From Varroa destructor (Eukaryota > Arthropoda > Arachnida > Mesostigmata > Varroidae): a stretch of 64,000 nt of DNA. The notes under the pieces are model-generated. The model was not told where the DNA came from. It made no database searches and saw only the letters and a program-made list of their open reading frames with translations. The DNA is taken from the NCBI RefSeq assembly GCF_002443255.2, contig NW_019211456.1, positions 45,403,955 through 45,467,954 of the forward strand, in the 5' to 3' direction. This document shows, piece by piece, positions 24,717 to 37,991 of this stretch; positions within the stretch are counted from its first letter, which is position 1; each line of letters opens with the position of its first letter. Made by a program: the position numbers and the translations under genes.

Positions 24717-27040
24717 CTTGGCTGTATCTTGTGGTCAAATCAATGACGGTGACAGTGATCACCGCAGTCGACTAGTGCGCCAGCACGGCAGGAACGGTTT
24801 GTTCAGTTTACTGCGCGGACTAACTAGTCTGCCGCCAGATACAGATTAGTATTCTGTTGTTGTTCGTATCACTCTAGCAGAGCCGCTGCGGCTGCAAGAA
24901 CCACGGATGCGGGCCACGAGCGGATGCCTGCCACACCAAAACCCCGGGTCGGCCACTTAGTTGCTTGGTGCTGCGCAACTACTGCTCGAACCAAAGTCGC
25001 GAAAGCACTTGTGGTAAAAAAGAAGTCACGACAACAACGCTATGTTGTTTTTGTAGAGCAGCTAGTCTCGCTCCAATGGTAGCAGCAGCAGCAGCAGTAA
25101 TAATGCTTGAAATAGTTCGTTTTTTGCTACGTTCGCTATTCAACTTGTCAACTCTTCGACCCACAGTAGGTTCAGTATAATATATCACGGCACAGACAGT
25201 CCGGCGCAGTTCCACTCTCTGTTACGTTACGGTGTCGTTAATGTTGAAACGACACCATGCATTTGAGCATCCCACCGGCTGCGCAATCTACGTACGAAGT
25301 ATTTTATTGAGGCTATTATACGGGGGGTTTTCGTCTTACGTTTATCGATCTCGAAGTCCACAGACGTTGTTGAAAACGGCTCAGCTAAAGGCAATATGAG
25401 CATCACTCGGAAATAGTCGATGCGCTATTTGACGCGGGATGAACTTTTCCGGAGAGTGCTTAGTGGTGGTGTGTCGGAGTGAGGAGCAACGCTGACACAC
25501 GCCCCTTTAGGGGAGGAGAGCGCACTGCTTCGCCGCAGACGCAAGTCGATGTAGTCGTCGACGCCGTCTACCAGTCACTGTACGAGTCAGAGAGCAGAGA
25601 CAGCACTGAGTGACAGTACTGTCGATTGTCGCAATGCACGGATTAGCAAATGCGTTTGACTTACCACTTCTTGCCGTAACCTTTATCCGTAACGTTCACA
25701 CCTTCGCATGTTCCACAGACGACCTGACAGCGAGCAGACCGCATTTAATCGTGTACTATGCGATAATAATTGAAGTCGCCACACGCTCAAGTTCTTTCGT
25801 GAATGCGGGGTTCGTGTATGCATGCGTCACTCTGCACCTCGCCTCCGAATACACAGACCTCTGGGCGATAACGATAGCAAATTGTGAGCTAAACACACAA
25901 AGCACTTTTTGATGCCTAGGTGCAATAATAATCGTTGCAGATTTGGTGTTGTTCTTTCACCCTTATTCCCCTCTCTCAGCGCCACCCCCGTGGACTCTTT
26001 GTTTTGATCCGTGGTTTCTTTTCCGTTCGTATATTGGTCGAGCTGCGCGTGCCTGTAGACCCCGTTTGACTCTGACGTGAGGTTGACGAGGAGTAGAATA
26101 CAGGCAGGTGCCGGAAACTTGGTGCTTTCTCGCAGACAGCGTATATATACGTATAAAATAAGCTTAGGAATACAGATTACTATGGCGGTTATAGGAATAA
26201 AGGATATATGGGCTGTAGCTGCATTTCAAGCTGGATGACACGGCATCGTACGTACGACCTAGCTGCTGTGTTCATTGGGTCTGGGTGTAGTAAGAGCTGG
26301 ATCGCCAGTCGATGACTGCCACAGTCACGTCCACAGTAGTGCCGTATTAGTTTCACGGCAGAGGTTTCAGCGGAGGCTCCGCGTGCTCGGGGCCTGTAGG
26401 TCAAGCGGTGTCGCAAGTGTTCCCCACGAACGACAGCCGCCGACTGAACGCAGCTAAGCTGAAATGAGCTGGATTGAACTGCTGAACACAGCAGAAGAGG
26501 TACGTCACGCTTCGCCAACGCGATGATACTTCATGATTCTTCAGCATGGCCGCTGATGCTGCTTCCGCCGCTGCGATTGCTGCTGCTACCACCGCCGCCG
26601 CTGTTTCTACTACAACTACTGATGTTACCAGTAGCACAACGACGACTTCGCCACTTCGCCTTCACTCTAGCAGCTGCTACTTGTGCCGCAGCAGAGGCAG
26701 CGGTTACTTTACTTCTCACTGCGGTGGCAGACGAGCCGCGATGATACGCGCAGGCAGAAGCGACGTCCGCAATGGCTGTAGCGGATCTGATGGTGACTGC
26801 GTGTTCTAGACGAGGGGGAGAAGGAGAAAACGGCAGAAGAATAGTAGCGACGGCAGCACCACCGCCAGGAATTGCTATTAAGAATTCGATGGACGCACTG
26901 GTTGTCTGGGGGACTGATCGACGTCTTTTGGCTTGCGGCCGCTGGCAAATCAATGCTCAAGTGGGTAAACCCCGGTCTTGGTTACCAGAGGCTGAAACGA
27001 TGAGTCTCCGCGAATCTGAACCTTGCAGGTGGTACCCGTA
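24717..27040 (-). promoter_or_regulatory. CpG-rich upstream flank of the M16 gene (probable 5'UTR and promoter region)
   Basis: From the start codon rightwards the DNA is richer in CpG and trinucleotides than its surroundings: AGC repeats at 25,079-25,096, GCN-rich low-complexity sequence at 26,540-26,740, and a block of CpG at 24,880-24,960. Long open frames on both strands there are low-complexity Ala/Ser/Arg runs and not convincing proteins. No TATA box or initiator could be assigned. Confidence 0.4.
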
Positions 27041-30000
27041 GTATATGATCATCGCTGGATGATCGTCATCTAGAGTGAAGACTGTCCATGACGTAGAGAT
27101 TTACCTCAGCTGTGTTTGTAGCGAACAGTTTCGAAAGCGTGACAGAGCCTGTTTTCAGTAGGTTCTCAGAACACACCTCATTTTTTCGAGCGTATTGGCT
27201 TGCCGAATGCGTATTTTACGTGGGAGAAAATAAAGAAAAAAAAAAAAAACGTTGCAGAGTAAGCTGAAACGAATGAATCTATGATATGCATGATATTTAC
27301 GAACTGCCTATCGTCGTTTTTCATCTGTCTCCGTTTTCGCGCCCGTTGTCAAACGTCTTATTCCGCACTCATTTGAACCGAACGAATTATCCCAGCAGAG
27401 GTAACGCGTAATCTTTGACATCATATTGCGACATGACAGTTGTATGAGTAGAAATGATTGATGACAATCCACCGCATGGATGCGCATTAGATGGCTGCAA
27501 ACGTCAGATTGCCGATAACGCGGGTTTCTGAAGCAGCAGCGGCGGTAACTGCAACACTTGGTCTAGTAGCAGCTGACTTCGTCGGCAGCGGCGGCGCACT
27601 GTCTCTGAGCACAGCTGATCCCGGCCCACAATAAAATACAATGCAATAAAAAACCAGAAAGACAGTTTAGTTAACGTCTAAATATTATTGACGGTAAACG
27701 TTCATTACAGAACTTTCACACTCAACAGTGACCGGCCATTAACATTCACAGCAGATTAACCCATTCGGGAAAAGCTATCGGTGTGCGATCCCCATGACGC
27801 TTCTTTGCGAAAGGGCCGAAATGCACTTTCTTCTCACAGCGATGAGATGAGATGTTTGCGAGATTTTGCATTTACTGGGCTTTTGCTATGGGCAGCTGGG
27901 CTTTTTTTTGCTCATTGTGACAACATGGAAAAAGAAGAAGAACAGGAAAATAAGGGGAGCTCATCAACTAGCTACATTCCGCTCTACTTATTTTACGAAT
28001 TTCAACCTTTGCAGTACATACATATATATATATAAGCAATTATCATAATTAGTCAGCATAAGTGGAGGATGAAACAGGCAAATGCTAATAACGCTTATAG
28101 CAGCGATGCTTACCTAATTATGTAGAAATAAGGTCGATCGACAGATTGTATTCTCGCAAAACATATTTCTAGGGTAGTGGAACTATTCGTTGGCCATACA
28201 CAGTGACGAAGTTGAGTGGATTTGGTTAAAAAAAATGATAGCAGTTTACTGTTCTTTTTTGGATAGAGACAGTAACATTTTCCTTTAAGGAGTGTATATT
28301 TGAACCTTACAAAAAAAATCGTATGTGTTTATCGAATCATGTGCAGATCCGGGTGCTGTTGCTCTTCGGCTTCAAAAACGTACGTTGCATGATTGATAAG
28401 AACCGCATTTATAATAAACTTCGGCAGATTGATTGCAGAAGTACGATTCGGTGTAAATTTTTCCTCGTATCGCCTCTGAAGCGCGCTGTTTTTAATTAAT
28501 ACTGCGATATGACAAAAAACATCAGTAGTCCATCACGTCTCATTTTACACTGTCGCGCAAAGGATCTTCAGCACATTTTCGATCCGGTATAACTCATGCA
28601 TCTTTACTCAAACTAGCATCATCACCAACATAAGCCTCTAATTGAAATAAACACTGTGGATAGGGATATTCTGTGAATGAGATCCACGATGAGAATATTT
28701 GAAGTCACAATAGTTACCACCTCAGACACAAAGCATGGGATGTAAAGATCGATTCTGCCGGTCTTTCCAAGCATTCACCAGTAAATGTGCTTTTTCGTCC
28801 GTTTCCTAGGCTTTTTTCTAGATCGGCGAAAGTGGCGCAAGTTGAATGCTTTTAGGCAATAAAAGCCCGGGCTTATATCAGAAGCATCAGGTGTTCGAAG
28901 AGGTCGAGGTAGGTCATGAACTGTTCTGGGCCAACCATAAATCATTAGACCAAAACGAAATAAATCAGGTCGAATTCTCCCCTTTAATCAAATAGGATTT
29001 CCGCGTCTATTTTAGCTTTCATGGCAAGTTAAATATAAGAGGATATTAACGATAGTATGTAAATGTAATTTCTTGATCACAGTTAATGGTGGCTTTCCCC
29101 CCAAAAGTACGAGTCTGTACATTATTCATTTGCAAAACACGACGTCCATAATATCACCGAAATGTTAAAAAAAACGATCAATGAACGTTCAGAACCAAAA
29201 TTGTTCATAGAGTAGACAGAGTTCTTAAGATTAGAGTCGATGTTTATAACAATTGTTCGCGTTTGTAATTAACTAAACACACGGGTTTTTCTATAGTTTC
29301 CAGACGTTTGTGTTTATGAATTCATGAAATGGCGCGACGGACATGACTTGGATTACGTGCATCTGCTGTTCGCTTGCTTGAAACATACTTATCGAGAACA
29401 TACAGTTTCCTACGCTCGAAAATGGTTCCATTTAGGTTTTTCGCTAGACCGAAATCATAATACTTAGAAGCTACCAGCGGGGTAGAATACAACTAGAAAT
29501 TCAAGTACAGAAAACTAACTGCGTCTCCGTAAATTTTGCATTACTACAACCAGGTGCCTCGAGAGTCGCATTGTCGTCCTTTGAACAGAATAGATAAATA
29601 TCGGAGAGGTTTTTCTGTACATTTGTGGTTTATGTTACGGACTGACCAACTGTGATACAGTCGCTTGCATTTAATCTTATATAATCGTAATGCGCGCCGA
29701 TCGCCTGCTGGTTTGGCGGAGAAGAATCTACCATGATGACTTTTTAAAGCTGTGATAAAAACGATATGATATAAAATCTGCTGTAGTTTTTACACGTAAT
29801 GTATTCTTGCAGTAAACGAGTGATATCACGTTGCTCGTGAATTTTTTCAACAAAAGAAAGATATATTCGAAAGACACGTATCATAGATGCGTAGTCGTGC
29901 ACTTTCATGCACACCAGCAGGGCGTACCGATTAATTACCAGCACGACAAGATCGATGGCTCCTCGTGATGGAACGATCCAGTTCGTGTTGTTGCTTTTAA

Positions 30001-33000
30001 AGCGGTTTTAGGTTGACACGAAAACGTCGCTTCAACGTCGTCCGACGAACGCATACATGCAAATATATAGCCGCCCAACTTGAACACATAGCGTTGCAGT
30101 TATTAAGTTAACTAACATAATAATATTAACTCCACTCATTACAATTAGACTACGTATGGCAATTTATTCGATGAAAAATTTAAAAAAAAAACACTACAAA
30201 CCTTAAAATGTGAGCCAATCTGGTTGCAAGACAAATCTTTACCATATTTGAATGATTGGTACCCTATATTTTCTATAGTTGCCCTCATTATTATTTAGAA
30301 TTCTATAATGAAAAAAAAAACTTCCTCTTCCTCGCTACCAACAGCGAGAAAGGAAGACCATTTATCATAAAACCTACATAAACGTTCTTTGGCGGACTTG
30401 ATTTGAATAGCGATTGAAAAATGGCGATACTAGATGATCTTGACTATGGAAACCACTGATTTCCCACTGAACTCCATTAACTGGCAATAAGCATCATAGA
30501 GGGCGAAGAAGGGAGACACTTTATCCTGCTGCCGCCGTTGTTGACGCTGACGGAGCGATTCGTTCAACGCGTTTCAATATGTTGACATAGACCGCATTAG
30601 CCTATGACAACAGTAGCAATAACAACAACAGCAGCAGCAAGAGCAACAATAATCGTAACAATTATGCCCATAACAACTACAGAAAGAAGCATTTTACGGC
30701 ATGTTATAATACCATTATATAATTAAACAGGTAAACAGCGGGTAAACTTAAAGGCGTGAAAGCAGCAACGATAGTAAAATTAACAAAAGCCCCTCACGTA
30801 AATTCGAAGACCATGTCGCAAATAAAATGGACACATACCTGCAATTAAATAATCAACACAAGTAGGGCCCCTCTCCGCTCGAACAGCGAGAAATAGCTTC
30901 GTCGACCCCTCGGCAAATCAGATAAATCTGTAACATAGGTAAAGGCCGGATCTCGGCTGTCTTGAAGACCCGCCTTTTTCTGTAGTGAATATCCATATTT
31001 GCTAACGTGTCGGAGAATTATATACAGCCTAGAGCAAAATCATTGCTGATTATCAGTTGCTCATGCGTAGGCCAAATGGCGAAAATTTTTACCCTTATTC
31101 AAACAATTATTACTCCCTTCGCCAACTCTGCATTACTTTGCTATTATTATTATTATTATTTTGATTTTTGCTCTGGTAATCAAAAAGATTGTTATAATAA
31201 AAAAGTTTTATGTATCGATCAAATAAAGTAGGTGAACATTGCTACCGACACAGCGGCGCTAAAGGAATTAGCTAGTTTTTATTTACTTAGATAGAAGATA
31301 GCAGATTTTCAAACGTGATAAACTCTTAAAAATACGACAATTGCTTCATTTCCAAAATACTCTTTAATCATACAATACACTTCACGATAATTTGATAGAG
31401 ACAGTTGACCTTTAACCTAAAAATATCTAAAAATGGTGAACATTTGGGGGGAACAAGGTGATATTTATCAAAAATAGCCGTATTAATCAAGGAACCGTTT
31501 GGACACAAAGGAGAAGTTGACTCAAGGAATTACCTTCAGTCATTTTGTACAATTTCTAAGGCACACACAGTTAGCCTATTAGGACTCTTATTGAAACGAA
31601 AATAGATCAGATCTAGTCGGCTGCACAATGATTAATTTTAATGGATCTCACAGAGCCAAACCGAAGAAAAAATAGGACAATTGTGAAACGGAAGAATTGC
31701 TACTTGGAGTAGTTCCATTAATTATGCGACTTAAGTATGTTATAATCGGCAAACAAAGGGTTACAAGATGGCTTGCGATGAAATTTTTGCTAGGGCTTTT
31801 CTTAGGATTCGTTTCACATAGAAATCTGAAAATGTTAAACAATTATGAGCAGGCTGAAAATGAAATTAAAAAAAAAAAAAAAAAACTAATTAAAAAAAGT
31901 GAATAATGGGGGAATTGGTTAGAGGCTTCAAAATTATATGCCACCGTATTGAATGCGTGAATTAACAATTTTTTGCTTCCTGACAGGGAAGGATTCTCAA
32001 AGGCATCCCCACAATATCAAACAAAGTAATTACATATAACGGTTTTCTGTTGATGATAGCCTTATCTGATGTATGTTATTAATAGTTGAAGGCGAACGTC
32101 TATTTGTCTTCAATTATAAACATAAAACAGATGCATTTGCCCTAAATAGAAGAGTTTTGGACAAATCGAAAATAAGATAATTATCATTACTGTCTGAAGC
32201 CAGACAGAAGACTGATGCATAGCTAAATTCTACAAAATATATACATAGGACAATCATTGTTATACCTGAAGCTTTGAATTATTCCTTGAAATCTATTTGA
32301 CGTATTACTTTAAGGCTACAGTAAACTAAATACAAAGTAGACCGCGTTCGGCACTCTCGTAGGTTATACAATTTATGGCCATCGGAAACAGAACAAAAAC
32401 AGAACGCGATAGAATAAGACCAAAGCCATGGAGACCACGATCGAGATGCTTTGGGCCAACTTCACGATGCGTAAGTATGTACAGGGCACTTATAGAGGAA
32501 ACACACGATCTCGTTTATACACAATGGAATGTATATCAAAGTAGTCTGTGTTACTAACCGTACTCTACGGACACCGACAATAATATCCTTAGTTCAATAT
32601 TTTCTAATACATGTCACCGCCGTAACCAGTACCTAGCCGGTTTCAATTTGATGTGTTTACTTCGTCATCGATGACAGGACACCTCAATGTCAGTGCTCCG
32701 CAGTCAACTTGCCCGTCTCCTGGTTGTATTAGCTAGCTTGGTTGGGTAGCACAAAGTGAATGAACGAGCCACCAACGACACATCATCGGCTCAAGCGTTC
32801 TTTTTTCTGCCTATTTGGCGGCCTGTCGCACTGTTACAGCTGTTGCTTTACACTGCTGCTATTATCGGCGTTGGGCCAAAATTATCAATATGGGTGATTA
32901 TTGTATTCAGGAGCACAAATTGGTTGTTGAAAGAGAACGCTACGATGTGCGGCGCAAGCATATGACACACAGATACATGTCCGATAGAAGTAACTATAGC

Positions 33001-33417
33001 AGAGCAAAGGAAATCCGAACGGGTAGGGGCAAAAAGGCACAGAAATTTATAGATCGAGACACAAAAGTTCTCGAGTGAAATAATGATGATAATAATTATG
33101 ATGGTTTTGGCAAAGAAGCAGCTGCTCTAGCTATCAGCAGCGGCGACGACGACTACGAAGTTTAACACAGGATATGTGCGTATGTGTGTATATCTTTTGG
33201 TGGAAGCTCTGGATCAGTGTTTTGAGATATTAATGGCTGTGGTGGTCGTTAATTGATATAGCTGATCAATTGGTAGAAGAGGGGGGCAAACGGGCCAGAC
33301 AAATGATAACTGTTGGTGATGAGCATCAAAATCCATTTCGAGAGATAGAGCAGAATTAATAATAGAATGATACAAACATCAACAATGACCGCAAAAGCAA
33401 TAATGAGGACATGGCTT

Positions 33418-33780
33418 CTATTCTTTGTCGCCCTTGTTTACGACAACGGGTCTGTGTTTAATGATGATAACAATGGCCAGGATCGTTAGACTTTTGTTGG
33501 TGTACAGAAAGGAGTCGATCACGTTCATCTGACGTGACACGGTAAATGAGCACGTGACGGGCCCAATTATAAGAATCAATCCAAGTAGAATTGTCATAGT
33601 AAGAAAAAAAAAAGCACAGAAAGTACCTAAGGGCATCGTTATACTTACGTGCGAACCCCGTTTCTTGTCACATTGTGGCTTTCGGAAGTTAGGCACCTTG
33701 AACTTCTCCTGATATTTTTTAATAATGCTCATGTAAATATGACGTGAGCGGAAGCCATTCATATTTATTTTTCTAATCAT
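33418..33780 (-). CDS. Possible small membrane protein or exon, unrecognised
   Basis: A 120-codon ATG-started frame. Residues 1-44 are basic and use C/G-ending codons, and end exactly at a canonical donor CAC/GTAAGT (complement of 33643-33648). If unspliced, the frame continues with two hydrophobic stretches (about residues 52-75 and 97-107) and again C/G-ending codons (PVTCSFTVSRQMNVIDSF) to a TAG. It may be a whole small two-helix protein, a first exon, or chance. There is no homology I can name. Confidence 0.2.
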   Translation of the reverse strand: MIRKINMNGFRSRHIYMSIIKKYQEKFKVPNFRKPQCDKKRGSHVSITMPLGTFCAFFFLTMTILLGLILIIGPVTCSFTVSRQMNVIDSFLYTNKSLTILAIVIIIKHRPVVVNKGDKE

Positions 33781-36721
33781 AATTTTCCAAGCATAGTTTA
33801 ATGAAAGGTGTGATCTTTGTGTGTGAACGTGTGCTTATTTTCGCTCAATATAATTCCAGAACAAGGTCGAGCTTTGTTCGCGAGAGAACTATATGACTAT
33901 CTTTCAAAGTTGAACTATAACAATTCTCTATTAATTGTAAAAAAATAACTCCAGTTGTTGACCGCCCCAGCAATAAATAGACAATTTCAGCTCGTGAACG
34001 AGATATCGTTCGTACATAATTCTGTACGGTGTCATCAACTAGCAATGATTCGAGCAGAAAATCTTTTTCATTACGTCAAGTTACTTCCGCTATTGCACAA
34101 GTGTTGTATAATATTATTGTCGTGTTAGACTTTATTCAGCGATTTCCTGTACCTGTAGCCCGTAGTACACTTATTGTTAAGGCCTGAAATGAATATATCC
34201 ATCGGCTATTCAAGTAACGGACCAGTAAACAGGTGAGAAGGCCATAAGCATGACCTTTCGTTCTGAACTGTTACGCTTTGGCTCACTGGATAAGGCGTCA
34301 TAGTGTTTAGGTTAAGCAACCTAGTTGCCGCCCGCCATAATATATATATATATATCTTGTTACCTAGCTATATTGATATATTGGCTATTTAATCTATTAT
34401 AGCATGTATAATGACATGAAAAATCTGTTTTATTAACTTTTTGGAGTTTAATAATGATTCTCAGAAAGATATGTTTAGTCAAGCCTGCATCTTTTTTATC
34501 AGTAGTCCTTGTTGAAGTCTGGGCCTACTTGAATTTTCATTTTCTCCTACTATTCCTTACGTCGATCCATTGAAACATGCAACTGTTTTTTTTTTTGATT
34601 CTATTGTGCAGGCGTTCTAGCTACTGTGCCTACGTAAAGATCTAAAACCCGTGGTACTCTTGTTACTTTTCCCGTACATAACCGGATAGCAGTCCGATTA
34701 ATTTATGGATTTTATACCTTCACCCACCCTCTCGGTATTAACATCCTCTACCTACTTGAGCGTAATTTAATTCGTCCTTCTTCTCATCTGCTCTATGAAC
34801 CAACCGATCAAGCAACAAAAGAGACGTCTTCAAACACCCGTTTCTGTAATTATTCATTGGCGGTTCGATTGTCTATTGAACAATGCGACAAAAACAACAT
34901 CGACAGCGACATGCATTTAACTAGCGTCTATCAGGATGCCAACAAAGACGAGTACCAGCCATTTCTATAAGATGATAAAGAATTTTATCGCTTGAGAGCG
35001 CTGTCAATAAAATCGTTTGTGAGCGAAAACGATGAACGTCGACAAACGTTTGACGTGTGTTTCCCTTAAAGCGATGGCCGATCTGTAGTCAAATCGTTAC
35101 GTTATGTAACCGAATTACGAACGTCTCCTTTTCGTTCTCATAAATCCCTGACTTTATTACGACTACTAGTTGACCACAACACATATAACTTTTTATTATA
35201 ATAGTAGACGTATACATATTACTGAAGATTGAAACCGTTGGTTAATGGTAAAGGTCAACCATGTCAATGTGTCATTGTGCATCTGACGTTGCATTGCTAC
35301 GCTCGCTGTCGTAATGAAGAAAAGAATGTTTTTCATCATTCCAACTTTGTGCAAAAAGAGGCAGTTCTGCAGGTTTTATCGATGTTTGTTTTGCAGGGCT
35401 CATATTTGGGGAGGCAGGCCTAGAGAAAGGCCATAAGCCACAGCCAAATAGAACATCATTCATGATGATACGGGCCCTATTGTCAAAAACATCTATGTTC
35501 CTCGTTCAAACACAACAAAAGTTTACAGTTGTCAGTCGGCCACGCATACAGGACCGCCCACAACTTGCTTCATAGACAAAAACCATTGTTACTACAACTG
35601 AACTGGATGAGACGACAGCTTTTATCTTTACCGATGCGCTTCAAAACTCAACGTTTCGAACCTTCCAATAGAAGCATAAAAAACTTGAAGTTTTCATAGT
35701 CAGGTTTCGATGAAATGACAAACGTATACTTTTGTACTGACTTGTAATGCTTTGTGTAATATGTTTGCTTGCGAAAAAGCCATAGATGCGATTCATAGCC
35801 GTCCACTGCGACATGTTTACCCGAGGTGCCGAGGACTGAGGTCAAAGCGCAGACACCTCATACCATAGACAGGCAAGATATAGCGCAGAACAACACAAGA
35901 CAATATGAAAATTCTTCGCACGGGTTTGCGGCTGCTGTGATAATCCTCCTGTATCATTCGTAGTTCTATTAACTCAGACATGAACTCGCCCTGAATGAGC
36001 TTACCAAAATTTGATTTGAGGGGTATCGCTCATGGCCTATGTGGTTAAACCATTTGAATACAAGGACAGATGCGAAGATCCCCTAGGAATGCCATCCCTT
36101 GATTGCTATAATGAAAATTCGTAACAATGTACGTCTAGCCCTAATCATCGTCTGGCCCTAAATGACCATGCCGTAAGCGAAATGTTAAACGGTATTGCTC
36201 ACCTGGAAGTTTTTAAACTATTACTAAACAAATTTAGCTAATAAATTGATGAACAAATACAGTGACCGAGTTACCTAAGCCAAGTGAAATTACTATGTTT
36301 ACCTTGATGGAGTTGCAGTTCCGCTAATTTTATTTATATAGGACAAAGCTACCGCGACCAATAAACCGCATGCATTTTGCGTAAGCTCTATCGATAATGT
36401 ACTGTCATCCGTTTATCGACTATGAAAATGTGTGTTGTTGTTGTTATTCTGTCGTTCTTGTTGTCGCGGTGACTGTGATTGTTAGCTTCGTAGCCTGTCT
36501 ACAGTTCGATAACAATGATAATGCGACGTGAAATAAACAAACAGAGAGAGCGCTCCTGACCCCCGGCGGTTTCTCGTTGTTTTAATCTGAAATCTCTTGA
36601 ACATTATCGTTATCGTCATAACTGGCCTTGATTTGGTGCGAACACTTGATGAGTTTGGAAATGACGGCACTGCTGTCAATCATATCATGCTATCCCGTTC
36701 AATCAAAGATTTAAATAAACT

Positions 36722-36767
36722 CAATCAAGCAGAGAAAAAAACTAAAGTTTTTTTCTCTGCTTGATTG
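36722..36767. repeat. Perfect 22-bp inverted repeat with 2-nt loop
   Basis: CAATCAAGCAGAGAAAAAAA and two further bases pair with their exact reverse complement across a 2-nt AA loop. It has the form of a snap-back or palindromic insertion rather than a microRNA precursor, whose loop would be longer. Confidence 0.85.
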
Positions 36768-37959
36768 CATATCTATCGATTGTAGAACAAGGAACAGTTA
36801 ACAGGATATATGTAAACCGAGCTGTCGACGTCTCAACTAGACATCTAACTTATACTGGGGAGACTTGTAACGTTGCTATTTAAAAGTTACTTTATTCTAG
36901 AAAAGACTAAATTGACGAACTGCTATTGGAAGAAAAACTAGCCTAACAGAATAAGTGGTTTGACTGTTAGGTTTAAATGTCTATAGATCAAAGGAAGCGT
37001 TAAAATGTTTTTGCCTTGCTTGACCCCGATATTTCGCAACCCGAAAGTGAGTGCTCAATCAGTAAAAGTGAGCAGGGTTAAGAAGTTTGTTAGGAAAAGT
37101 GTCATTTCACCCCGGGGTCACTTCAAAGCACCCTACTGGGCCATGGCAACAATACTGGCGACTACCGCATAGGTTGAACAGATATAACAACAGACACAAC
37201 AATAAGTTTCCCTTGATAATTTTTTTTCGTCACTAACCTCTATGGATAAGTCAAGTCGTAATGTTGACGAAAACAAAGAACGTGTACTAGACGATGAACA
37301 ACCCTGTGAGCTCATAACGACAGCACGAACGTGCTGTGAACAGATAGATATTCGCTGCATGTTTTTGTAAATGCACCCGTTGATGGCGCCGTCTCAGGAT
37401 CGAGTCCTCTATGCGGGGAACAGCCATTCAATCTGATCTGCGTGTATCGGCTGCTTAAGGTTTGTCTTATAACAGAAACTATTGTGAAAAATTAAGGATC
37501 GCACAGTGAGTAATATTGCGGATAACCTTTATCCGTAAAGACGTGCTTATGATACACAAAGCTCGCGACAGAAGACGCTTAAGACTGCAGACGCCGATGA
37601 GGAACAACTAATCAATCCAATTGGTGTATCGGATTCCCATATAGCATAACGTTATTCGGCAACTGTTCTATTTAAACGGGGCTATAAGGCCCAGTAGGCA
37701 TGAGCTCAATGGATCTCTTAGAGACAAACCAGCTTTATCTCTGGCATGTCACAAGGATTTTTAACGATAGCTTTTTGGTTAATAGGTAAAAGTAATGCAT
37801 TGGAACGCCTTCTCCCAAACGGATCGGTCTTGGTAAATTTGCTTTGGCTCGGAAAATTCGAGGAACTACAACAACGGTAATTCCCGTTCATTTGTGTACG
37901 AGTCTCAGGCGCACCAACAGGTGGTCTGAAAACTCCAGCTACACCTGGTGGCTATTACA

Positions 37960-37960
37960 T

Positions 37961-37988
<28 letters not shown>
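37960..37988. repeat. (TA)n microsatellite
   Basis: About 14 TA units in intergenic DNA. Confidence 0.95.

Positions 37989-37991
<3 letters not shown>

Noticed and set aside
26531..26953. 140-codon minus-strand frame upstream of the M16 gene
   Set aside because: Ala/Ser/Gly/Arg low-complexity translation of GCN repeats, with overlapping open frames on both strands; no domain.
29744..30007. Minus-strand frame with codon-like composition (VLVINRYALLV)
   Set aside because: There is no usable acceptor or donor at its ends, the 3' half is AT-driven, and no family is recognised.
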